From Aspidiotus rigidus (lineage: Eukaryota; Arthropoda; Insecta; Hemiptera; Diaspididae), in assembly GCA_035079385.1 (NCBI GenBank), contig JAVHKY010000063.1, positions 1,178,001 to 1,242,000 on the forward strand: a stretch of 64,000 nucleotides of DNA, in the 5' to 3' direction. The translations under genes were made by a program, and so were the position numbers. Shown here piece by piece: positions 11,295-25,523 of the stretch. A model generated the notes under the pieces. It had not been told where the DNA came from. It did no database searches and worked only from the letters and a program-made list of their open reading frames with translations. The first letter of the stretch is position 1. Each line of letters opens with the position of its first letter.

Positions 11295-11512
11295 GATCCA
11301 CATGATTCTGTTGGTGATACACTTTTTGATGGCAGTAACCTTCTGCCTTTAGTGACCGGTACGCTAGCCACTCATCTGAATGAATATTCGGCCCGTGTGC
11401 ACATTCCCTCCTAATAAGCGGTACTATTGGAATTTAAACTTGGCACCCTGCGTGTTATCGATTACTGAGTGAGTGATCATGATGATTTCACCGTTAGACT
11501 ACGGCCAAATTT
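11295..11512 (-). mobile_element. tRNA-derived SINE, minus-strand copy
   Basis: Read on the minus strand, the head TTGGCCGTAGTCTAACGG resembles a pol III A box. About 75 bases later CCAAGTTTAAATTCCAATAG resembles a B box (GGTTCAAATCC type). A unique body follows. The block GATCACTCACTCA, then CGCAGG, then the B box is shared with the inverted copy at 11665. The tail boundary near 11295 is a guess. Confidence 0.5.
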
Positions 11513-11664
11513 AAACCTTTTTTAATCAACTAGAATTTCATGTTTTAAAAGAAAACTTATCCTACATTTTGTTGTACTGTCGTTAAAAAATCGAATTATA
11601 ATCAATACTACGCAGAACTATTTTCCATCATTTTTTGCCCTCCTGAAGTTGACAGTATTTTCGT

Positions 11665-11835
11665 TTGAAACTATCCACGATCACTCACTCAACGCAGGTA
11701 ATTTTGCAGCGTCATCTGGTGCAGGTTTGAACCCCAATAGGGTTTGCTTATCGCGTTTCTTCACTACGAAGTAGTGGTAATCGGATCGCTGGCGAAGTCT
11801 AAAACCCTCGGTCCATCAATGCGAGCACCCTGATT
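11665..11835 (+). mobile_element. tRNA-derived SINE, plus-strand copy
   Basis: Contains GATCACTCACTCA, CGCAGG and GCAGGTTTGAACCCCAATAG, the last a good pol III B box. The order matches the minus-strand copy at 11295-11512, so two copies face opposite ways about 150 bp apart. B-box pieces of the same family recur near 42090 (minus) and 42350 (plus). Confidence 0.5.
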
Positions 11836-12184
11836 TCGCCTATTTGAACATCAACAGTGTCGTCTTCAAAAAGTGGCGGCAGGTCAACCGGCAGCTCGCG
11901 ACCCCTATTACGAGTATATTCGTGGCGGCCAGCGAAGCGGGTTTCAAACACGGGTACAACGAGAAGGCGTACTGCAACAATAATAATTATGATCAATATG
12001 GTAGAGCACGCACTCATTTACTTAGATCACAATAATGTTGGTAGAACGCGTACAATAACAGCATCAGTCTTATGACTTGAATTGTCATCATCAAAAGAGG
12101 TGGTTCTGCATTTCGAAGATAAATTTCGCCGAAGAACGGTTTTAGAGAGATTGAGAAAGGAATAAATCATCACGCCTATGAAGT
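11836..12184. other. Unannotated stretch
   Basis: Overlapping open frames of 60-75 codons on both strands have no domain or splice support. GCGGCC/GCGAGC words make it locally richer in G+C. Confidence 0.35.
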
Positions 12185-12318
12185 GGACCCTTTTTAGCCA
12201 AACCCAACCAAGCGACATGATAACGATCTGGCGAAAAAGAGAATCTCCACTTGTAGTAAAGGAACATTTCTCTAGATTGTTATCATGTCGCTTAGTTGTG
12301 TTTGGCTAAATAGGGTCC
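12185..12318. mobile_element. Short palindromic MITE
   Basis: Arms of about 45 bp, starting GGACCCTTTTTAGCCAAACC on the left and GGACCCTATTTAGCCAAACA when the right arm is inverted, surround a roughly 45-bp loop. AAGT occurs on both outer sides and may be a 4-bp target duplication. No coding capacity. Confidence 0.65.
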
Positions 12319-12760
12319 AAGTTTCAATAAACAGTGCTGTACATAAAGACGCGAGCTTATTCATGAAATATACTCAGTTTCTCGGCAGTACGAATGTATA
12401 CCGATGTATGACTTGTAAATCATCTTCTCGCTTTTTACTTGTCATATTGATAGAACGAATAGGTATGTATTACAGTAAAATATTTTCTTGTCCATTCTGA
12501 TGATGACCGTTCAAGTCGAAAGACGTCTTAATGTATTGTTTTCATTCACGCTTCAATGAATGTTTCAGTTTTATAAACTCGAGAGTGTTCTTTTTTCTAT
12601 GGATTAAGTTGTGACTCAATTTTGTCTGTTGCAAAATGTTCCATAAAATCGAGAAATTGACCTATCGAATTTTTTGTTTGTTTCTTATTCATTTTTTATC
12701 TGAAATAAAGTATGGTGTAATCTTATCTTATCAAATACAACGGCTCAACTACTTCCCTTT
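12319..12760. other. Unannotated stretch before the (ATT)n tract
   Basis: A+T-rich with no gene signal. The last part passes through TTG and TTGTTA repeats into the microsatellite. Confidence 0.4.
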
Positions 12761-12788
12761 GTTGTTGTTGTTGTTATTGTTATTGTTA

Positions 12789-12886
<98 letters not shown>
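12761..12886. repeat. (TTA)n microsatellite, upstream tract
   Basis: A TTG/TTATTG transition near 12762-12795 leads into about 90 bases of pure (TTA)n ending at the LINE fragment. The long Leu or Ile open frames here are artefacts of the repeat. Confidence 0.95.
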
Positions 12887-13486
12887 TGGAGCGCCATACA
12901 TTCAGTTGACCCAGCACTGCTTGTTGATACATTCAATGCGGCAATTGTTGGGGGACTGTTCCCTGTGCGATGGAAGAAAGCCAGGCTAGCGTTGATCGAT
13001 AAGAAGGATAAACTACCTGGTCTACCATCCTCTTATCGTCCACTTTGTCTGCTAGACAATATTGGGAAACTTCTAGAAAGAGTGATAGCCAATCGTTTGG
13101 AGAGCTATCTGAAGGAAAGAGATATAATCTCTGATAGCCAGTACGGTTTTCAAACTGGACGCTGCACATCAGATGCTGGGATCCGGCTGAAGAGGATAGC
13201 CAAGTCAGCAATTGATATGCGTCAGTTTTGCGCAGCCGTCAGCCTCGACATAAGAAATGCGTTCAATTCAGCGCTCGACCCGAGTAGCCTGGTACCCACC
13301 ATGCTAGGTTCCGAAGAAGCATGGAACCAGGTGTCTGCATTTGCGGCCACCATCATGAAGAGGAAGATGGACCAGGAATGGAATAGGCAAATGCAGAACC
13401 ACGCTATGGCCTACTCAACACCTGTGTACCATCAACATCCAGATCTGCAGGAAGAAGAGGAAGAAGGATACCATCCAGAGTGTTAG
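12887..13486 (+). pseudogene. R1-clade LINE reverse transcriptase, internally deleted
   Basis: The frame opens right after the (TTA)n tract and reads as the N-terminal half of an R1-clade reverse transcriptase: FPVRWKKARL, then PSSYRPLCLLDNIGKLLERV, SDSQYGFQTGRCTSDA and SLDIRNAFNSA. The last holds the first catalytic Asp (D95 counting from the Met at 12965). The protein then jumps to SSLVPTMLGSEEAWNQVSAF, which resembles the ORF2 C-terminus of such elements. The palm YADD box, thumb and intervening region are therefore missing, yet the frame stays open to TAG at 13484. The endonuclease domain is also absent. R1-clade LINEs copy RNA into nicked genomic targets. This copy cannot transpose by itself. 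Confidence 0.8.
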
Positions 13487-13914
13487 GGCCTTTATAGTTG
13501 TTGAAAGAATCTCGCGTTTATATGGTTGCTCCGCGTCCGCTATTCCGGTGAACTTACTACGGTACGTTCACTGTTCATACAAATATGTCTAACGAGCACC
13601 ATACAGTGAGATTCACGCAACAGCGACATATTACGCCTGATGTGATGTGATAGTGTCGTTTTTGTGATGCGAGTGTGTTCTCTAGTGCTGTTCTTTTTGT
13701 GCGTGCCAGGGGGGCATCGCAGCTTGGCGGTTGTCAAAGGAACTTGGCAGTTGCCGAGTAGAAGAGGGGGTTCGCGTAGGAGATTCCTCCTTCACTGAAG
13801 TTATACCCGAAAGGGTCGATTCCGGTGTTGGAGGAAACAATATTAAATGCATACGCATCCCGCACCTACTCCATTATGGATGACGGGCGGTGCTGCACAT
13901 GCGACACACAAGCG
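13487..13914 (+). mobile_element. LINE 3' untranslated region
   Basis: Moderately G+C-rich sequence between the LINE stop codon and the long (ATT)n tract, with no coding signal. Position suggests the element's 3' UTR. Confidence 0.5.
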
Positions 13915-14346
<432 letters not shown>

Positions 14347-16310
14347 TGTATTAGATATTATTTGTATTTTGTCATAAATTGGCCCAGTTCTATATACAAT
14401 TTTTCGTTACTTTTCCTTAAATTTGCACTGAACACTCTTTCGAAAGAACATGTAGGTAGTATAAGTACATATTTAAATCTCTATATTTCTGTCGATCATT
14501 TCAAGGCGATATGCAGCTGAAAGCTCACGCCCGCAGCGAAGCGTTTCTTAATCTAAATTTAATATGCAGCTCAGCAGCACCCGTTTCTTCCGAAAGTATA
14601 TTGAGGCTACCTAATTATACGAGAATAATACACACACATACACACACGTTGCGCCGGAGTTTTCAGGCTAGGCTACCATTCGACGGATCATCATTTGATA
14701 ATGTTTTCTCAAGATCCGCCCTCCAGACTTGTTTACAATTCGTCGGTAGTTTTAAGTATATACGAGTTGGTTTCTAAGGCATCATTACTACACGAACGGC
14801 AAATATTTGAATTATGAAACTCGCCGCAGACTGATTTCGTTCACAGATATTTATTACATATTTTTTTCAGTGAAAAATCCTTTAATTTGTTTTTTTTTTT
14901 TTTTTTTTTTATTATTATTATTATTCTTTCTCTATCTATCACCTATACACATCTCATTTCGTCGATATTAACTTAGACACACAGCACGGACGTGTTTCAT
15001 CTCACACCCGTTGCCGTGCCACATCAATTTAACTTGTAGTACATAGTTTGGAGAATATACGGCTGTTGAGTGCGGTGTGCGTTTGTGTATTTCATCTTAT
15101 GCGGTGTGTGTGCATGTATACGTATGTATTTAATAATACCCATTTTTAGTGCTAACATTTTTTTATTTCTCGCCTTTAAACACGATTGTTGCCGAACTAA
15201 TTGAACGTTAGTATTCGAAAAACCGACACGAAATTAGAGGGAACGATGTGAGATCATTTCGGACTTCTTGGTTCCGTGCGGTTTAATAACGCCGCGAGCG
15301 AATTATGTAGCTGAAAGATCGCCGAGTGTTGGTTTTACACTCGCTCGGCGTATACGTTAAATATTACATTATGTGTATAGTACATGTACGATCATGACCA
15401 CGATCATATAGCCCATGGCCCGTAGCCTATAGCTGTATCTTACTTACTACGACACGTACAGTATCCATCCTTACGTACTTACTTTGTGTAGGTAGTCGAT
15501 ACCGCAATTCCAACGTTCCAAATTTTGTGTATCGCTTTCATATAGATCACCTTATTGGCACCTATAAATCTTTTGCATTCGCGAAGGATAAAAAAGGGTG
15601 ATCATTTAATTTCACGAAATTGGACAAACAACGAGTTTAGTGAAAGCGACGGCAAAATTATGCCATTTGTTCTGATACCCAGTGTAAGGTAGTTTTAGTT
15701 TTGAAGCGCGAACTCAGACTATTTATTTTATAATTACATTTTTGTCTTCATCATTATTCACGGCGACGAAATTGAATATGTAAATTTTCTTTTCTTTCTT
15801 TAATCTACTGATGGACAACACGTTTCGAAATCGAGTCATTTAGTTATTTTCTGGAAAATTACGCAGATATATAATCGATTAAAATGTTCGTTGCCTGAGA
15901 AAATTGCCTTACTGCCTCTTTGTTATTTGTGTAATAGGTAAGCCACAATACGTTGTATATCGGAGCAAGATTCACAAATTTGAAATGTATAATGTACAGA
16001 GCGAATCGCAAAATTAGAGACTAGTTGATAATTTTACAGGCCTACAGGCTACGTTTGTACTTTCCACTAATTTACTCGCTGTTTATGAGTGTAAAATAAT
16101 GTTCGTGTACAATCTTTTTTTTCTTCTTTCTTTTTTTCTTTCGTTCTTCAAACTTGACACATAAATTGTGGGTTTACACGTCAAGAGTGTTCAAAATTCG
16201 AGGCAAAAGAAAACAACAATATTTTTCGGTCTTTTCGTTAAGTCAATTATATATCTGTCGTAGGCAGAATCACATGTAGAATTTGTCTTTTTACAAACTG
16301 CGTAAACCTG
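14347..16310. other. Unannotated stretch with poly(T) and hairpin
   Basis: Contains a T-run followed by (TTA)n at about 14890-14925, a short CA-rich tract near 14635, and a small hairpin CGCCGAGTGT/ACACTCGCTCGGCG around 15322-15352. No gene was recognised. Confidence 0.45.
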
Positions 16311-16314
16311 TTTG

Positions 16315-16926
16315 CAGAGAGCCGCTGAAGACAACGATCGCACAATAAGCCTAGACGGACTATTAAGTGTCAAGACACAATTAGGCAGTTTATGAAGAAA
16401 CAAAATTTAGTAGGTGATATCATAGAAATGAGGAATAACATTTATCGGATTAACACTAAATACGGAATTATCAAGACGCATGGTCTTCCAGAAATGACTT
16501 CCAGATCTCTGGAGCAACATTTTCAGAAAATTTTCCCGACAAGTACCTCTCACTTTGGGAAGCAGAGGCCGGAGAATCGAAATTTGGTGAAAAAGACTCC
16601 GCCAGCTGCTCATGTAACCCTTCCAGTAAGCAATATCCAACAAAAAGATGTGCTCGTGAGAAGGCGGACAGTTATACAATTCAAGATGTCACGGTGGTAC
16701 ATGATAGGGTAATATGTGTAATAACGACGGTATATATACATAATAGAAATATGGACACAAGCGTATCTTTGCTGTAGAAACCGATGTCCCTCAATATGCC
16801 GTTATTACTGAACGAATTCCCAGATTGCGCTGTATGCTTTGTCTTGAACATTTTGAGTTCAACACGGAGTCTTATGGCAAATCAGCGATTTTCAAAAAAT
16901 CATATAAAAAGAATGAATCATTGTAG
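16315..16926 (+). pseudogene. Patchy coding-like segment, unknown
   Basis: Protein-like stretches switch frames along this segment. They include RAAEDNDRTISLDGLLSVK, then an open frame from 16392 with EMRNNIYRINTKYGIIKTHG and LVKKTPPAAHVTLP, then QYPTKRCAREKADSYT in another frame, and finally VETDVPQYAVITERI with a CMLC motif and a stop near 16924. No catalytic motif is complete. The pattern suggests a decayed transposon gene or several short exons. PTKRC phrases occur near the C-terminus of piggyBac transposases, but that is too little to assign a family. Confidence 0.25.
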
Positions 16927-16929
16927 ACA

Positions 16930-19900
16930 GCTGAAATTTGGCTCAAATAAACAATTTATTACAAGCTATACATTTCAAAAAGAACCATTCTTCTTAGTGA
17001 ACTACAATTTTTCAAAAAATCGCTTGTACCAGGGTACCAATGGTAAAGTAACGGCGCTGGTAGAGAGCGGGGAATTCAGACTTAGATTGCAACAACCATA
17101 GCGGAATTTGATGCGCTGCGACAAACCTGCAGACAAGATTTTGCTGCTACGTCCATGCCTCTATTATGTACCTACTGTGTTAATAACTCACGTGTTACAT
17201 TTTCCCTGATAGAATATTTTTATCCGTTTGTTCTGTAGTTCTACGTATTTTCCGAAAAGACATGATAATATTATCTTAATTTAATCGACCACAAGGAGTT
17301 TGTACAAATTATGTAACATTATATTCTCGCAATACATAAGGACGTACCTGTACAAAAGTTTCATACATTGCGCCTAATATGAGTTCGGCTCTCCACAATC
17401 AAACTTGGCTGATTGTATTATTCAATGCATCACTTTACATTCTGTCTTTTCTCTATTAATAGTCTTGGGCAATTTATAGAAAGACGGATTCTACATTCTG
17501 CTTACAACATAATATATATTATGTCTATACATAATACCAAATTCATCATAAGTTTTATACGTTACAGTTCCTGAATGACGTAAAACATGCAATAAATGAC
17601 TAACGCTTCGATCTAGCGTTTGTAAATAACGTATCTGGGATGAGTGCAAGTAAATGAAAGAAATTAAGTACTGAGAAAGGTAAGCATATAAAAATTTGTG
17701 TATTTTAACTTTTATACCTGATATGAACCAAGCTCGAGGTTTTATGCAAAATTTGTTAGCAGTACGCGGTACTGGTTGTGGAAGATAAGACATGAAGCAT
17801 AAAAAAAAAATCACACAAATGGTCACAATATTGTAATTCACAATATTCATACATACATCAACGAACGTTTCAACTCAACAGTTCATTTCATTTACATAAC
17901 TATGTATCCGCTCTGAGTTCTTTTGCTTTGATGAAGTATTTACTAAATGCAGACAAAATTATCGCAGCAGCAGCCAACAAAAAGATCACACTAAGAAAAG
18001 TGGCGTCTAATTGTACAGGGACATGAACAATTCAACACAGGTGGCGTATGGTCAGTATAATAGCAGTTTATTCAATTAATTCTGATTATTAACATGTACC
18101 GCAAGCATGTAGCTGTATCCAATCAACATAAGAAGTTTTTCAATGGTCTAGAGGAACGATGGAACACAAAGTGATAAAAATTTAGACAAAGATAAGAACT
18201 GCGTCTAGGAATATGTCCAAGAGAAACAGAGAAATTTATTCACAAAGCAGATATTTTCTTGTTGATATCTCCGAATTTGGTCTGGCTTGAAATATTAGGT
18301 AGCGATTTAATAGTTTTTTTTTTTTTTTTTTTCCCGTCCACGTGAATGAAAAAGAGTTCTTCTCGTACTTTCTCTTAGGAACAGAAATAGCGTTTTGTTC
18401 TTTCAGAGTTAAGGAGAAGAAGATGAGCATGCGTGTTGTGTACGTAAAAAACATCGTTGTACTGGCAAGGCTATAGGTACTACAAATTTATGTGGACCGA
18501 AAAATAGTGGAAGCCATACGAGAACTTCTCTTATTAATCCATTTGCTTTTTCATCATAATACGTAATTAATTCGATGTATAATTACGATATTCATTCAGA
18601 TTGATTTCATTTACAACTACTACATTTGCACATCGTGATACCGATCTAATATCAAACTTGAAAAAAAAAATAAAAACAAAAGGAAAAGGAAAAGGGGATT
18701 TTTGCAAACTAAACTAGACACCCGATGATGATTCTACGATTCTGTAATGATAAAAATTGGTAGTCAACGCATACTGGAATCTATTTTACGACTTTTGTAA
18801 ATAAATTACGCAAATAATAAATAATTGCGTTTTTAATATCATTTCAACTTTGAATATGCAAATATAATGCAATATCTCACTGATCAGTCCACACAATCAT
18901 TTGTAGAGAAGTTGAATCAGCTCTTTCTATATCTTCATAATAAATAGGTATTAAAAACGACTACACCGCTCATTTACGCCTTTTTGAATACATGCGTTTA
19001 AAAAAATGAGGCGTAAAAATGCTGAGTAAAACGGGCCAAGCGTATCTCTTTAGAAGAAGGTTGTTCTACGTATGCGCTATTCAACGTATGAGCTCTTCAA
19101 CGGAGAGCGTGTTGAATGAGATTCATTTCCCATTCACGAGGATGCTTCTTTCATTTTGAAACTTTTCCGAAGATCTTCTACGTGAAAATTCTGCATCAAA
19201 TTTTCTTCTGAAACAATCAAATAAATGAAAATTCCATTAAAATATTGCTTAGGTGTACTACCTAGGTACAAGTAAAACTACGATTAGAATGACGGTTATA
19301 TGTGGGTATTCTTCGTAAGTAATAACGACGAGGAAAAAGAACGGAATTTCTTCTAACATCTTTTCACATGACGTTTAACAATACGATCAAAAACTTTAGT
19401 CGAATACGATGGAAGAGATTTGAACTTAATTCATAATTAAGTACATCCATCAGATTTGTAGATGTTTTTGAAACTTGATAATTGATTCAAAAGATCCGTT
19501 ACTTGCTTGTCATCTTTTCGCACGTGAACATAAGGAAAAGTCTCAGCTTAAACAATTATTAGAGATGGACTCGGCGAAAATTCGAGTCACGAGCTACACA
19601 TATAAAGAGAGAAAAAAATTTTGTAGAAAAATCTACGTCCGAAAAACCTTGAAATAATTAGGAATTTGGACAGGAACTTGATAAAAGACGACAACCAGGA
19701 AAAATCTCGAGTTAAGGGTTTGCACTTTGGACGAATGTTGAGTTGAAGCTATACCTATTTGCATGCAGAGAAAGAAAGCTGGGAAAGTAAAACCATAAAA
19801 ATTGCACCTTCGCTACTACTATAAATTTCGATGCAATGACACGTAATTTTCAATCATTTTTTCTTTTTCTTTCTCTCTTTCTTCTTCTTCTATTCTCCCC

Positions 19901-20900
19901 TCTCTCTGTACTATACTTTTCTTCAACCCGATTAATTTCAACTTGTCGTTATTTCGCTTACGTACACACGTTAAACGGTTAATTAAATAATACTAAATTG
20001 CTCGATCCTATCAAAGTAACAGTCATGAATGTTTCTTTGTCATGTTGGTTTACTGCTGTAGTCTGTATGTTTAACTATATTACACACCTTGTGTCTCAAG
20101 GGTGAGTGAAGTATTTCCGTGGAAAAACTTTCATATTATACGTACGAGTACACGATCGATAGGTATATTTATTGTAGCAAGAACATACAAAATATACAGT
20201 ATGACTTCGAGATAGAAATAAAGGTTTTTTAAGCAAAGAATATTTGTAGAAATTATATCAATACGCAGATTAACCATGTATACCTAGTATTGTATCAGTG
20301 AGTATCTGCTGTAGAGGAGATGAGTAGATTTCATCAAAGTTCGTATTTCGAGCCAATTTTGAAAATCGCGCGAGCCCCTTCTTATTCGCTCTATAGAATA
20401 CTCGTTTTTTTTTTTTTACATTTTTTATTATGACTCTCGGCAGGTATCTATGCATCACTCTGGTGGTGCTGAAATACTGGCTCTGAATGTGATGCATATT
20501 TGTATATTCAGTTCGCGATTTTGTACGTGTGCGAATAGGCGATAATATTTTTTTTATAATTGGGTAAACGCAAAATTTTTTAAATAAATGGTATCGAACA
20601 TGCTGTATAAATATAACAAAATATTCAAGTACACCCGTTTCTGTGGGCTAGCGGAAATAGGCCAGCTTATTGATTAATTTCGAGCGCGCAACCTTATAAT
20701 TGTTCAACATACTCTTATGATAAGTATACACACTCGTATTAAAGAGTTCATGGCCTAGCTATGTATATGTCAAGAAGCTATCGACTTTTTACATGTATCT
20801 GCGTGAACGGCGCGCTGTGACGCGACGCATACCTAGTTGGACGGCACTACCTAAAGCATCACGTCATGTCAATGTTGTGCGCGTATCGCGTTATTTGTTC
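16930..20900. other. Unannotated A+T-rich stretch
   Basis: No gene with domain or splice support. There is a T-run at about 18315-18332, a pyrimidine tract near 19858-19910 and another T-run near 20406-20417. Open frames up to about 120 codons (for example 17491-17850 on the minus strand) lack recognisable features. Confidence 0.5.
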
Positions 20901-20904
20901 AAAG

Positions 20905-20906
<2 letters not shown>

Positions 20907-20972
<66 letters not shown>
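20907..20972. repeat. (GA)n microsatellite
   Basis: About 33 GA units, uninterrupted. Confidence 0.97.
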
Positions 20973-20974
<2 letters not shown>

Positions 20975-22042
20975 TTGCTGTTTGAAAAGTAGAAAATAAT
21001 TTTTCCGTTATTATGTATTTAGATATATTATAAACGCATTAATAATGTAAAATTTCAATAATTATACTTCATGATAAAAGTCCAGGATAAATTTACTATA
21101 CACCCTGAAATATGTACTTCAAATGAAAATAAAAAATAGAGGTCCAGTTGTTTCTCAGATTCGTCATATTATATATCCTATAAATTCATTTGTAAAGTTC
21201 TTGTTATTTTACCCAAAGCTCCTGGTTAGATGTTTAATTATAGTCTACCAGTTCAGAAATTGAGGTTCGATCGTTGCGTATTTATTTTGGAGTTGAATTA
21301 CAGTACAATATATAAGAAAGCAATTTAATTTCTAAATAAGGAAGAACATTCAATTCATTTGGGATCTAAGGTACCTACCGGTACTAATATTTTATTCCAA
21401 AATGCATTACTCGAGGCATTTTGTTCTTTGTCTATCTTCGACAGTACATGAATTCAACAAGCATCAATTCGTGCGGAAAGCATTTGAATTGTGATCTTCC
21501 GCAGATGCAGAATGTACTCGCTTCTTATAGTGTCATTTTTTATAGATGTAACATACATAATTAGGACAGGTACTCGCTTATAACATTTTCAAATTGCTGG
21601 AGAATATCGGCTCATGGTTCACTCATAAGCTTCTATTGCACACGTCAACTTCGTTCTTGAATTCCCTTCTTTTTTCTCTGGTTTCTGGGATCACCTCATG
21701 ATATTTCTGTCTTTCATTATTCGGGGAAAGTCTTTATTTGGGGAAAATGAAATACCGGAAAAAAATTCAAGAAAATACAGAAAATCGGTAAATGATGAGC
21801 TCCACATTCTCGTGCAGGCAGTGCACGTAGTCCGAATTCATATAAGGAAAAGAATCGCCCCAGCCGATTGTCAGTTAATTTTTCTATTTTTGAGTCAAGA
21901 TCACGTGAACGGAATACCTATTACCTAATAAGGTAAACGATCAGCTGATTCTTACAAACATATCAGAACTATTGAACAGCGTATCAGTGATGCTATTTAA
22001 GATATCATGTTGCAAAAACTATTATTCAGGACATTTGAAACA
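20973..22042. other. Unannotated stretch
   Basis: A+T-rich with no convincing coding, RNA or element-end signals. Confidence 0.45.
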
Positions 22043-22136
22043 TTGAAGAATTGAGCAGTGGCAGGATTCTGAATGCAAGGAATTTCCTCTTGAAGAATTG
22101 AGCAGTGGCAAGATTCTGAATGCAAGGAATTTCCTC
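22043..22136. repeat. 47-bp tandem duplication
   Basis: Two adjacent 47-bp copies beginning TTGAAGAATTGAGCAGTGGC differ at a single base (GCAGG versus GCAAG). The pair lies just upstream of the hAT element. Confidence 0.9.
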
Positions 22137-22724
22137 AATTGCCTCACACCTCACGCAAGTTAAAGTGATAGTGGAAAACGACGAATATACAAACTAGAGC
22201 AGCGCTTCTCAAATTGTGGTCCACGAAACCCCAGGGCTCCGCGGAACACTTTTAGGGGCTCCCTGGAAGTTTTACAAATTTGATGAATGGAACTAATAAA
22301 TAACATTTACCAGAAATATAAAGCAATCGAAGTTGAATGACGCACACGGATGAGGTATTACTCGATGTTGCTATACGGGGCAAAAACTGTGGTGGGCATA
22401 ATGGCTGGAGCCGTTTCAAGAATAAAACGTGTCGCAAAGAATCGCAGTAGTAGCCAGTGTATCCTTCATCGTCATGCTTTAGCCACAAAAAAAAATGCCG
22501 GGGGGCGCTGAAAAATGGTGTCGATGACGTTGTGAAAATAATTAACTTCATAAAATCCCGTCCGCTGCAAAGCCGCCTATTCAGTGAAATTGAGACATCA
22601 GTGAAATTGGGAAACTCGACGCATTTCGCGTAATATACGAGCGTGTTTTCTTGCTTTGCGTGAAAATTAGGCCTACACAAAAGCAAAAAATGGATAAAAG
22701 AGAGAATGAAAAAAAAAAACAAAT

Positions 22725-22830
22725 TGTTCATCGGTGTCTCTCTCTTTCTCTCTCTCGCTCTCTCCCTCTTAGTCTCTGTTCCTGTTGTCTCTGTCTTTCT
22801 CTCTTTCTTCCGTGTTTCTCCATTGCGTCT
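22725..22830. repeat. Polypyrimidine tract (TCTCTC-rich)
   Basis: An imperfect CT-rich stretch within the hAT element, preceded by a short A-run. Confidence 0.85.
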
Positions 22831-22906
22831 TTGTATTCGGGTGATGTGCGATCTTACACGTATGTCGTCCTCTGGGAACTCTGCATATGATTGACACTCT
22901 CTACGT

Positions 22907-22936
22907 TCGAATTCGCGCGCTCGACCACTCGGCCAC
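22907..22936 (-). other. tRNA A-box-like fragment
   Basis: On the minus strand TGGCCGAGTGG matches the pol III A box of tRNA-Leu/Ser. No paired acceptor arm or properly spaced B box follows, so it may be an eroded SINE head. Confidence 0.25.
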
Positions 22937-23310
22937 GAATGTGTTGGAACATCAAAACGAGTTTAAAATGCAGCTATTGCCATGTGAATGTCGGAACACC
23001 GCGCCGGCATTCTTAATGCTAAAATGCATTGCATATTTTTTATCCATTTGTCTACATGAAATGTAGTTACGTATTATTGAAATAATGTATTTTTAAAATT
23101 ATTTTTCATTCATTAAAAAGGGGAGAAAATGAAATTGCTGGAAGAAGATGGAAATTATTAATTGTTGCACGGCATACTGCTGCCATCGCATTTTGAATTG
23201 CAAAGAATATTTTTCTTTTTACGTAGCAAGTTGCGCTGACGCACTGAAACTATAAAAATTGATAGAATGAAAATTTTGATTGGTCTTGAGGTGAAACCAT
23301 AAATCTCCTG

Positions 23311-23690
23311 AGTCTAATTTAAATGTCAATTTTTTATGGTTTCTTAGGTACTTGGTCTAATTCAAATGTTGATTCTGTCAATTTAGTCATGGTTTTTCTG
23401 TTAGTCTAACTTAAATCTTGATTCTATCAATTTATTTATGGTTTCTCTTTGAGTCTATTTTTTATGGTTTCTTCCTTGGTCTAACCCAAATGTTGATTCT
23501 ATCAATTTGTTTATGGTTTCTCCCTGAATCTAATCCAAATTTTGATTCTACTAATTTTTCATGGTTTCTTCTTTAGTCTAATTCAAACAATTGATTCCAT
23601 CAATTTTTTCATGGTTTCTCCCTTGGTCTAACTCGAATGTTGATTCTATTAATCTATTTATGGTTTCTTTCTGAGTCTAATTTAAATGTT
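23311..23690. repeat. Minisatellite, about 49-bp units
   Basis: About eight diverged units, each containing GTCTAA, AAATGTTGATTCTATCAA and ATGGTTTCT phrases, recur every 48-50 bp. One unit is shortened to about 27 bp near 23451-23478. The array lies inside the hAT element. Confidence 0.85.
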
Positions 23691-23826
23691 GATGTACTCA
23701 TTGTTCGTTTTCCTGCATCAGTTTTTATACTTTCGATCACCTTCCAATGAAGATTCTTACCAATTGTGACCCCAAGTATTTTGTATGTTCAACTTTCCCT
23801 AATGACAATAAAATGAAACAATTTTT

Positions 23827-23830
<4 letters not shown>

Positions 23831-23858
<28 letters not shown>

Positions 23859-23886
23859 CTTGTACGGGGCTCGAACCCGTTACCAT
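23831..23886 (-). other. Poly(A) next to tRNA T-arm-like fragment
   Basis: On the minus strand ACGGGTTCGAGCCCCGT forms a perfect 5-bp T stem with a 7-base loop, followed by ACAAGC and a T-run of about 27. No matching 5' tRNA half is present, so this is not a tRNA gene; a SINE or tRNA-pseudogene fragment is likelier. Confidence 0.4.
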
Positions 23887-24046
23887 ACTTCACATATACG
23901 TAGAACGTATCGAAATTGTGCAGAAGTGTAAAGGCGACGTCGCGTACAATGATCACAAGGCTGAAGAATCGCACAAAGATAATGTTGGTAACCGCATATG
24001 TGCACGAAAAATACGCCACGACCCATGAACGATAAAACGCGCGTGA

Positions 24047-24900
<854 letters not shown>

Positions 24901-25078
24901 GTTCCAAAAAAAAAAAAAAAAAAAAAAAACCATTTGTCGCATTTCATATGAAATTGTATGCAATTATACACATATGTACGCATTTTGATCATACATTATT
25001 ATTAGGGGGTCCGCGCTATATTTTGCCTTTATGAAGGGGTTCCGCCAATTAAAAAAATTGAAAAGCGCTAAATTAGAG

Positions 25079-25479
25079 CATTGTTTCAGCGTCGAAAATA
25101 CAGCTAAACTAACCTTAAAATAATGAATGTGTTTTGGAAGAAAAAATGTGTGCGGATATGTCACACTTTTTGTACTACTTCTCTCTTTTCACTCACGCTT
25201 TTTTCAAGATACTCATTGAACTTCAACAAACTCAAAATCGATTCGAGAACCGATTTTTCAACATGCTCAATGAACTTTAACAAACTTAAAATTGGATCAA
25301 GAATCCTAGCAGCTGCTTAACCGAGCTTCAATGGGAACTATTTCAACAATTAAATCAGAGCAAGAACCGATGAAATAAATACAGCTATAGATCCAATAAA
25401 CTCGACACGGTAATAAATCCGTAATTTTTCCAAGCTCACATTTTTGCTCAACAGGTTCATTGAATTTCAAAATCTATAA
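25079..25479. repeat. Degenerate 50-60 bp tandem repeats
   Basis: Phrases like CTCAATGAACTTTAACAAAC and AAAATCGATTCGAGAACC recur two or three times between about 25195 and 25330, with looser relatives to 25480. No gene is visible. Confidence 0.5.
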
Positions 25480-25523
25480 TTGCGTGAGTTTTCCAAGCTC
25501 TTTTTTTTATCATCCGTTGGAAA

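Noticed and set aside
23858..23886. tRNA gene on the minus strand
   Set aside because: A perfect T arm is present, but no acceptor, D or anticodon arm lies at the right distance upstream.
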